A stretch of 64,000 nucleotides of DNA from Lewinellaceae bacterium (GTDB lineage: Bacteria > Bacteroidota > Bacteroidia > Chitinophagales > Saprospiraceae). The notes beneath the pieces were generated by a model, which ran no database searches, had not been told where the DNA came from, and saw only the letters and a program-made list of their open reading frames with translations. Position numbers and translations under genes: made by a program. Below are positions 57,919 to 64,000 of the stretch, piece by piece. Location of the stretch: the NCBI GenBank assembly GCA_016710765.1, contig JADJUJ010000006.1, positions 62,001 through 126,000 of the forward strand, given 5' to 3'. Position 1 is the stretch's first letter. Each line of letters starts with the position of its first letter.

Positions 57919-58557
57919 CTACTGTTTCAACGTTGCTTCTGTGGCGTTTACGCTTTTCTCGAGTTTGCCCAGTTCTTCTTCCGCACGTTTAATTTTGGCC
58001 TCCTTCTCGCTGGCCTGTTCTGTTGTGACGCGTTTAGCCTTTTTGGCTTTTTCCAGTTGGGCTTTGGCATCGTCTATTTTCTTACGGGCATCCGGGATAT
58101 CTTTCTTGCCCTGTGCAACTTTGTCTTGTGCTTCCGCCCTGCGGGCTTCGTTGCGGGCATGCACTTCAGCAGCACGCTCCTTGCCGGTCACTTGTCCGTT
58201 TTTCGGGCTGTTGTCGCTTTTATAGCCGCTTTGGTCCTCTTCCTTGCCTTCGTGCTGCTCATAACGCTTGGTTTCTTCCTTGCGCTCAAGTTTTTGCTGA
58301 ACATCTTCGGGCATTTTGCCTTTTTGGCCGCGGTGCTTCTCGTTGAAGGCTTTTTGGCGCTCCTCCTTGGAGGGCATGGTCGCGTTTTTGTCGTCCGATT
58401 TTTTATTGGATTCTGCCGCCTTGCCATTTTTGGTCATGACAGGTGGTTTGCCGGTTTTGGGATCCACCAGATAGCCCTGGTTTTGTTGTCCCATGGCTGC
58501 GGTGCTAATGAGGGCTGTAAAGGAGAGCAGCAGGGCTGCAATAATGCTATTTTTCAT
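57919..58557 (-). CDS. Secreted Lys/Glu-rich coiled-coil protein
   Basis: 212 residues: signal peptide (IIAALLLSFTALISTAAMG), a short YLVDPKTGKPPVMTKNG region, then a highly charged part. From ~110 to the end it is heptad-like helix (DDAKAQLEKAKKAKRVTTEQ, EAKIKRAEEELGKLEKSV), so a periplasmic coiled coil is likely. I do not recognise a named family. The next gene downstream on this strand side (58581-58802, also minus, upstream in transcription) encodes a small lipoprotein that is also Glu/Lys-rich at its end; the 23-bp gap suggests co-transcription. Confidence 0.65.
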   Translation of the reverse strand: MKNSIIAALLLSFTALISTAAMGQQNQGYLVDPKTGKPPVMTKNGKAAESNKKSDDKNATMPSKEERQKAFNEKHRGQKGKMPEDVQQKLERKEETKRYEQHEGKEEDQSGYKSDNSPKNGQVTGKERAAEVHARNEARRAEAQDKVAQGKKDIPDARKKIDDAKAQLEKAKKAKRVTTEQASEKEAKIKRAEEELGKLEKSVNATEATLKQ

Positions 58558-58580
58558 GTTTGTCGGTAGGTTTGATAAGA

Positions 58581-58802
58581 TTACAGATCGTCCAGTGCCT
58601 TTTTGAGTGATTCGGTATGCTCATCAATTTCCTGGGTGTTTTTTTCAATTTTGATGGTACTGCTGTCGGTTGCAGCTGCTGCATTGTCTGCAGCCTCCTG
58701 CGTGTTTTCCTGTTGTGTGGCTGGCTTTTCACTGCTGCCACAGGCGAACAATGCGAAGCATAGAGCGCCTATGCTCAGCAGGTATAGCATGTTTTTTTTC
58801 AT
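58581..58802 (-). CDS. Small lipoprotein
   Basis: 73 residues from MKKNMLYL at 58802; a longer ATG at 58853 adds an implausible N terminus. The lipobox is CFALFACGSS with lipidated Cys21. The mature part is Ala/Glu/Thr-rich and ends in a short helix (EKNTQEIDEHTESLKKAL). It is likely tethered to the inner or outer membrane facing the periplasm. It precedes the coiled-coil secreted protein gene by 23 bp, so the pair may form an envelope complex (inference). Confidence 0.7.
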   Translation of the reverse strand: MKKNMLYLLSIGALCFALFACGSSEKPATQQENTQEAADNAAAATDSSTIKIEKNTQEIDEHTESLKKALDDL

Positions 58803-58925
58803 AATAAAATTGCTTGTGTAATTTTTTTGCAAAGATAAGGGAGCGAGTGACATTTGCCAATGATTCCCGTACGGTTTACAAATTGAATTGGGGTATTCAG
58901 ACAGGGCTTTTTGACGTTTACCTAT

Positions 58926-58960
58926 AAAAAAGTCACCCCCCGCTTGGGAGTGACTTTTTA
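58926..58960 (-). terminator. Intrinsic terminator after the TonB-dependent receptor
   Basis: Hairpin aaaaagtcac / gtgacttttt with a GC-rich inner part and flanking A/T runs, 25 bp past the receptor stop on the minus strand. Confidence 0.75.
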
Positions 58961-58984
58961 AACGGACATTTGCGGGCGAAGTAT

Positions 58985-61548
58985 TTACAGCCGGAAACCA
59001 AATTTGGTAAACAGGAAGGTGCCATTGAATCCCATTTGAACGGCATCGTACAGCCCTCCGCCTTCGGTTTCGGCATCTTGCTTGGTGGGATAGGTGTTGA
59101 GCAGATTGGCAGCACCGAGTGTCCAGCGGAAATTAGGATTGATGTTGTAGGAAAAACTCAGATCCACTGTGGTCCGTGGATCGTAAACGTCCATTTCGCC
59201 AATATAGTCCTCCAAAGTAATTTTGTCAAAATAAGTAATGCGGGCATTGGCTCCCCAACGTGCCGTACGGTAATCCAGCGTAAGGTTGCCTTTAAGTGGG
59301 GGGGCGCTGGCCAGAATGAAGCGTTTTTCACGGTTGCTGAGGTAGGAATCCTCCTTGCCGGTAAGTTTTTCACTGGTATTGACCTTGTCGATGTTCATGT
59401 CGTTGTAATTAACCGCCGCGGTAATGCTTAGCCGGTTGAGATCGGAGAGTCGGGTGGCGTAGGAAAGTACCACATCAACACCGTTGGTAGTGGTATTGAT
59501 GGCGTTCGCAAAAAAGCGCGCGCTGCCTACATTCAGCGACTGCAGGATGCTGCCGATTTCATTGTCATCGTTGTAGAAATCACCGGTCAGCACAATCCGG
59601 TCCTTAATTTGAACATGGTAGTAATCGGCCGTTCCACTGAACTCTCCAAAATTAGCCGTGACACCGACGCCAAAATTGACGGAGGTTTCTTCTTTCAACG
59701 CGCCAATACCCAGGGAGCGGGTAATCGGGCTGTTGTTTTTGGCCAGGAACTTGTCTACGGCTACACCTGCTTCAAAGTCGGTGTAGATCGAATTGAAATA
59801 CAACTGGGCCAGGGAGGGCGCCCTGAACCCTGTTCCCGCAGAAGCCCGGAGGGCAACGCCGTCAGCCACCTGAAGACGTGCTGCTATTTTTCCATTGAGG
59901 GTGTTGCCAAAGTCGGAGTAATTTTCAAAACGCGCAGCGGCATTCAGCGTGAAGTTGGAACTAAAGTCGAATTCTCCGTCCAGGTAAGCGGCAAGGTTGG
60001 TACGGCTTTCATTTACTTCATTGGACGGTGCGAAACCAGGGAAGCCTTGCGCGCCGCCGGGACGGGCAACGGTATCGCCTTCAGCAGTGACAAACGGCAC
60101 GGGGCCATAAGCCTTCCAGGAACCTTCTTCGCCAGCAAAAATCTGGTAGTTTTCCAAACGGTGCTCTACGCCAAAGCGATGTTGGTACCCTCCAGCCAAT
60201 CGGCAAAAAAGCGGGTAAAATCGAGCGTGGTAGCATTTTGGCTGAGTTGAAAACCACCATCGTCAAATTCCGTTGGGCTGCGCTCTTCCATGGAGGCATT
60301 GATGGTGCCGCGACCATAGTATTGAAACCTGTTCTGGCCGTAGGTGTTGTTGAAATCGAGGTTCCAGTGGTGAATAGCGCCCCGAATACCGGTGCTTACA
60401 CTGCGGTCGGTTATGTCAGAGGCAATAATGGGGTCAAATCCGTCTGGATAAATCGCATCCACGTTGCGGGCAGAGCCGGCATCGCGGCTCCAGGCATAGG
60501 CATTGGTCTTGCGAATGCTTTGTCCGCCAAAAGCGTAGAAAGCCGATTTTGTACTCAAGGGTACGTTGGCATTAAACCAGGTGCTGAAATTGGAACCCTG
60601 GGCATCGCCGAACTGCCGACGATACAGCGAAGGATCGTAACGGTTGGTATGGCCCCGGTACCAGTAATCGGTGGTGATGTTCACAAATCCGCCCTTTCCA
60701 ATCTCGAAACCATAGTTACCGTTTACCTGTACGTTCTCTCCGTCGAAGGTGCTGCGATCGGGGTTGTCCTGTGCCAGGTTGGCACCGGTATTGACATTAA
60801 AGGAAAGTTCATCAATATTGGATTTGAGCACGATGTTGATCACACCTGCAATGGCATCGGAACCATATTGTGCAGAGGCGCCATCGCGGAGGATTTCGAT
60901 GCGTTCAATGGCAGCAGCGGGGATAGCATTCAGGTCGGTGCCGGTGTTGCCACGGCCGCGGGTGCCGTAAATGTTCACGAGGCTCGATTGGTGGCGTCGT
61001 TTACCGTTGATCAGTACCAGCGTTTGGTCGGGTCCCAAACCGCGCAAGCTGGCCGGGTCCACGTGGTCGGCGCCATCAGCGCCAGTTTGCCGGTTGGCAT
61101 TGAAGGAAGGTGCTGCGTATTGCAACAACTGGTTGAGGTCGAGTTGCCCCTGTGTTGTGGTCACCGAACGGATGTCAATCACATCTACTGGAACAGGCGA
61201 GTTGGTTACGGTGCGGTTCAGGGAGCGGGAGCCCACTATTTCTACGCCTTCCAAAGCAATACCTTCTTCCATCACAACGGTGATCTCCGATTGACCATCA
61301 ACCCGGATTTCCTGTGTGCTGTACCCGATAAACTGGAAAACAATCGTTGCATCCAGTCGACTGTACGACAAGGTATAGCTTCCATCAAAATTGGAATAGG
61401 TGCCATTTGAGGTTCCGCGTTCATAAATGGTAACGCCAGCCAGCGATTCGCCATTTTGATCGGTTACATTTCCTTTTAACAGGTTTTGCGCCGACAACAA
61501 TTGGGCAGCGCTCAGCGCAAAGAACAATAGGGTAGTGCTCAGCTTCAT
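58985..61548 (-). CDS. TonB-dependent outer-membrane receptor (frame broken)
   Basis: Start MKLSTTLLFFALSAAQLLSAQ (61548) gives a clean signal peptide; the ATG at 61623 would place it internally. Next is a carboxypeptidase-regulatory-like domain (LKGNVTDQNGESLAGVTIYE), then the plug (DLNQLLQYAAPSFNANRQ, SLRGLGPDQTLVLINGKRRH, IERIEILRDGASAQYGSDAI) and a beta-barrel ending in the aromatic C terminus LFTKFGFRL. The frame breaks near 60186 at a T3 run; adding one T restores NIAFGVEHRLENYQIFAG. Corrected length is ~855 residues. It imports a substrate with TonB energy. It is not SusC-like in context (no SusD beside it); the plug resembles receptors for siderophores or vitamins, but the substrate cannot be told. 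Confidence 0.9.
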
Positions 61549-61564
61549 ACGAGGGATAGGTTTA

Positions 61565-61725
61565 GAGCATGTTGGGGATTTTCCTGCTGGGCCAAAAACG
61601 GTTCTTTTTTTGTCACTTTTCACCTTTTTTCAGTCATGTAATATCAACTATACTCCTTCAAAAACGTAAAAACGGGCTAAAAAAGCCCTCGTTTTTGCCT
61701 CCAGCAGAAAATCCCCAACATGCTC
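61565..61725. repeat. 36-bp inverted repeat upstream of the TonB-dependent receptor
   Basis: The left arm 61565-61600 (gagcatgttggggattttcc, then tgctgggccaaaaacg) pairs with the right arm 61690-61725 (cgtttttgcctccagcag, then aaaatccccaacatgctc) with few mismatches. The ~90-bp centre holds a second hairpin (aacgggctaaaaaagccctcgtt). It could be a small mobile element or a structured 5' leader of the receptor mRNA. Confidence 0.85.
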
Positions 61726-61752
61726 TTAGTGAAAAATGGCAATGTTGATTAG

Positions 61753-61760
61753 CAAATGTA
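61753..61760 (-). promoter_or_regulatory. Candidate -7 box for the TonB-dependent receptor
   Basis: On the minus strand TACATTTG, identical to the box at 3300-3307. If used, the receptor mRNA would have a leader of ~200 nt that includes the inverted repeat 61565-61725. Confidence 0.3.
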
Positions 61761-61845
61761 AGCGACCCGGGGCTTTTGCTTTTAAAAAAGTTTTGAATTA
61801 CACGCAAATCAAAGGGCTTATAATGGGAAACCCGGAATTCAGCCT

Positions 61846-61853
61846 TATTTTTG
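61846..61853 (+). promoter_or_regulatory. Candidate -7 box for the right-edge secreted protein
   Basis: TATTTTTG matches TAnnTTTG and lies ~45 nt before the ATG at 61897. No clear -33 motif. Confidence 0.3.
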
Positions 61854-61896
61854 TTGCCAGTGTGATAAAGATGTGCTTAGAAACAGTGCCTACCCT

Positions 61897-64000
61897 ATGA
61901 CAAAAAAGATCAGCTACAGCAGTTTTGTTGCGTTATTAATGCTTTCGTTTGAGATAACCGCCCAATGTCCAATTACGGTTGATGCCGGAGAAGATGTGTA
62001 CCTCTGCGTGCCGCCGACCTCCACACAACTGAATGGCGACATTTCAGGGCCTTACCTTAATTTTACCTGGACGCCGGTTACGGGTCTGATTGGCGCCAAC
62101 ACCCTTACCCCTTCAGTTTTGGTTTCGCAAACCACTACCTATGTGCTTACCGGAAAGGCGGTGGACTACAGTCAAAATTCCATTTTTAATGGTGATTTTG
62201 AATTGGGGAATGTCGGTTTTACCAGCGATTACATCGAAAGTCCCGGCAACCTTGTGCCAGAAGGCGTGTACGAAGTACTCACCAATCCGCAGAATTCGCA
62301 CCCGGGTTTTTCTCCCTGTGGTGATCATACTTCCGGTTCTGGCAATATGATGGCGGTAAATGGCGCTGGCACACCCAATGTGAATGTTTGGTGCCAGACG
62401 ATTACAGTGCAGCCCAATACCGAGTACGCCTTTACTGCCTGGGTTGCTACCCTGGTTGCCGCCTCTCCTGCGTTGTTACAGTTTTCAATCAATGGGCAAA
62501 CTATAGGCTCCATTTTCAGCGCCCCCCCCCAAACCTGCGTGTGGAAGCAGTTTAATGCTACCTGGAACAGCGCCGGAAACTCCTCTGCAACCATTTGTAT
62601 CGTCAATCAGAATACCGCTCTGAGCGGCAATGACTTCGCCCTTGATGATATCGGGTTTTCTCCACTCTGTACCGTGACGGATACGGTGGTAGCGCATGTG
62701 GTGAACATCACCGCAGTAGCGGCCCCACCGGTTATGATAATGCCCTGCGAAGGCGCCTCCGTTACCCTTAGTGGGGTGGGCTCCAGTGTCGGTAATAACA
62801 TCACGTATCAATGGGAAAGTGTAAACGGCAATTTCGTGTCTGGGGAAAATACGCTCACCCCAGTCGTTAATGCACCCGGTTTGTATACCCTGCATGTGGT
62901 GTTTGACAATGGGTTTATCATGTGTGAGAAAACAGCCACCGTCAACGTCATTGTGACACCAAACCCTATATTGGCATGGATTCTGCCGCCATCACCACTG
63001 GGCTGTGGCTCGCCCACGCTTACCCTGATTGGCAACAGCTCTCAGTCTGGTTTTTCATCGTATGAATGGACAACCCTTGATGGAAATATTGTCGGTGCTA
63101 CTGATTTGAAAAATTGTGTTGTAGACGCAGCAGGCAGCTATTCCCTGTTGGTGACCAATACGGCTACTGGTTGCACCGCTACCGCTGAAGTAACAGTTGT
63201 AGAGGCTACCAACCCGCCAATAGCCGCAGCATTGGCCACCGATACGATTAGTTGTGTCGTACTTCAATCCGAACTTTCCGGCTCCGGTTCGAGTACCGGA
63301 GCAGGCATCAGCTATGCCTGGACCGCCACCAGCGGTGGTATGCTGCTCTCTGGTGCAAATCAGCAAAATGCAATTGCCGGCGCGCCCGGAACTTATATCC
63401 TTACCGTAACCAGTGCATCCAATGGCTGTACCGCTTCTGATACGACTGTTGTGGTAGCCAATAACCAATTGCCCGTGATCGGGATAGCACCTCCTGATAC
63501 GCTCAACTGTGTAACTGATTCATTGCTGGTTACGTCCATGGTTAATCCTGCAAATGCAACCTTGCAATGGACGGCGTTGAATGGCGGTAACATCCTCGGT
63601 GCAACGAATGGCAACCAAATCAATGTCGATGCTCCGGGAGATTATGCAGTTGTCGCAACCAATGTATCGAACGGCTGCACGGCTGCTGATACCGTGGCTG
63701 TCGTCCTGGATATCGCCGCGCCCCTGGCCATGGCGGCAGCCAGCGATACAATCACCTGCCAACAACCTGCTGTGCAATTGTCGGGTGCAGGATCAAGCTT
63801 GGGATACCCCTTTGCGTATGCCTGGACAGAGGGCCCTGGCGCCAACATCGTTACTGGCGCCAACACCCTTCAACCTACCGTTAATGCTGCGGGTACGTAT
63901 ACGCTGCAGGTAACCAATACCGCAAATGGTTGTACTGCTCAGGCGATTGCCATGGTCGTTGCCGATACCAATGCGGTGAATGCCGTTGCCAATGCGCTCG
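61897..64000 (+). CDS. Secreted PKD-like repeat protein, 3' end outside window
   Basis: ATG at 61897 opens a frame that stays open to the window end (701 codons so far). Signal peptide MTKKISYSSFVALLMLSFEITAQ. Residues ~25-85 are a PKD-like domain (VDAGEDVYLC, FTWTPVTG). Residues ~90-255 (IFNGDFELGNVGF, HTSGSGNMMAVNG, VWCQTITVQPNTEYAFTAWV, DFALDDIGFSPLC) have the pattern of a carbohydrate-binding, galactose-binding-like domain as in CBM4/9-type modules. Then come repeats of ~85-90 residues with CTA(T/S)-type ends (NTATGCTATAEVTV, SASNGCTASDTTVVV, NVSNGCTAADTVAVV). By analogy it should end in a T9SS or gliding-motility C-terminal domain, not visible here. Probably a surface protein; ligand unknown. 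Confidence 0.85.
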   Translation, partial: MTKKISYSSFVALLMLSFEITAQCPITVDAGEDVYLCVPPTSTQLNGDISGPYLNFTWTPVTGLIGANTLTPSVLVSQTTTYVLTGKAVDYSQNSIFNGDFELGNVGFTSDYIESPGNLVPEGVYEVLTNPQNSHPGFSPCGDHTSGSGNMMAVNGAGTPNVNVWCQTITVQPNTEYAFTAWVATLVAASPALLQFSINGQTIGSIFSAPPQTCVWKQFNATWNSAGNSSATICIVNQNTALSGNDFALDDIGFSPLCTVTDTVVAHVVNITAVAAPPVMIMPCEGASVTLSGVGSSVGNNITYQWESVNGNFVSGENTLTPVVNAPGLYTLHVVFDNGFIMCEKTATVNVIVTPNPILAWILPPSPLGCGSPTLTLIGNSSQSGFSSYEWTTLDGNIVGATDLKNCVVDAAGSYSLLVTNTATGCTATAEVTVVEATNPPIAAALATDTISCVVLQSELSGSGSSTGAGISYAWTATSGGMLLSGANQQNAIAGAPGTYILTVTSASNGCTASDTTVVVANNQLPVIGIAPPDTLNCVTDSLLVTSMVNPANATLQWTALNGGNILGATNGNQINVDAPGDYAVVATNVSNGCTAADTVAVVLDIAAPLAMAAASDTITCQQPAVQLSGAGSSLGYPFAYAWTEGPGANIVTGANTLQPTVNAAGTYTLQVTNTANGCTAQAIAMVVADTNAVNAVANAL

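Noticed and set aside
60238..61410. 390-codon plus-strand ORF opposite the TonB-dependent receptor
   Set aside because: Antisense to clear plug-domain motifs; no homology or start signal of its own.

Overview
The window looks like chromosome of a Bacteroidota bacterium, most likely of the Saprospiraceae/Saprospiria type. The evidence is type IX secretion (T9SS) C-terminal sorting domains on giant surface proteins, SprB, PKD-like, HYR and DUF11 repeat domains, CXXCH haem-binding and DUF4129 proteins, a NagB-like/PIG-L fusion, and TAnnTTTG promoter-like boxes with no clear Shine-Dalgarno sequences. This taxonomic call is inferred from gene content only.

Layout. 1-1245 (-) is a secreted reprolysin-like metallopeptidase cut by the left edge. 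1519-1959 holds a 9-bp minisatellite joined to an orphan T9SS C-terminal domain. 2069-2845 (-) is a LuxR-type regulator. 3394-31171 (+) is one giant secreted adhesin-like gene (about 9,260 codons once frame breaks are ignored): signal peptide, about 17 PKD-like domains, 16 Ig-like domains, a 23-copy array of a 483-bp DUF11 unit, HYR-like domains, dockerin-like and cohesin-like segments, and a T9SS tail. 31285-35459 is a small cluster: PRMT-like methyltransferase, leucine-rich-repeat protein, HExxH protein, aspartyl/asparaginyl hydroxylase, twin-arginine exported protein and tail-collar protein. 35873-46495 (+) is a second giant T9SS adhesin (about 3,540 codons) sharing its last ~1,600 residues with the first.

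The right part is mostly housekeeping and envelope genes: gpmI (-), a NagB-like/PIG-L fusion (+), hemW and mscL (-), an operon of haem-binding protein, SpoIIM-family membrane protein and DUF4129 protein (-), a subtilisin-like protease (+), a coiled-coil secreted protein and a lipoprotein (-), and a TonB-dependent receptor (-). The start of a third secreted PKD-repeat protein (+) runs off the right edge.

An important caveat: at least 24 reading-frame breaks are visible. Outside the DUF11 array most sit at short homopolymers. Inside it, each falls at a position where the repeat copies differ from each other. Both patterns look more like residual long-read consensus errors than real gene decay, so split genes are annotated here as single genes. 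The most unusual content is the pair of giant adhesins and the highly homogenised DUF11 array. I could not identify a clearly new defence or enzymatic system; the 31.3-34.9 kb cluster is the best candidate for an undescribed protein-modification locus.
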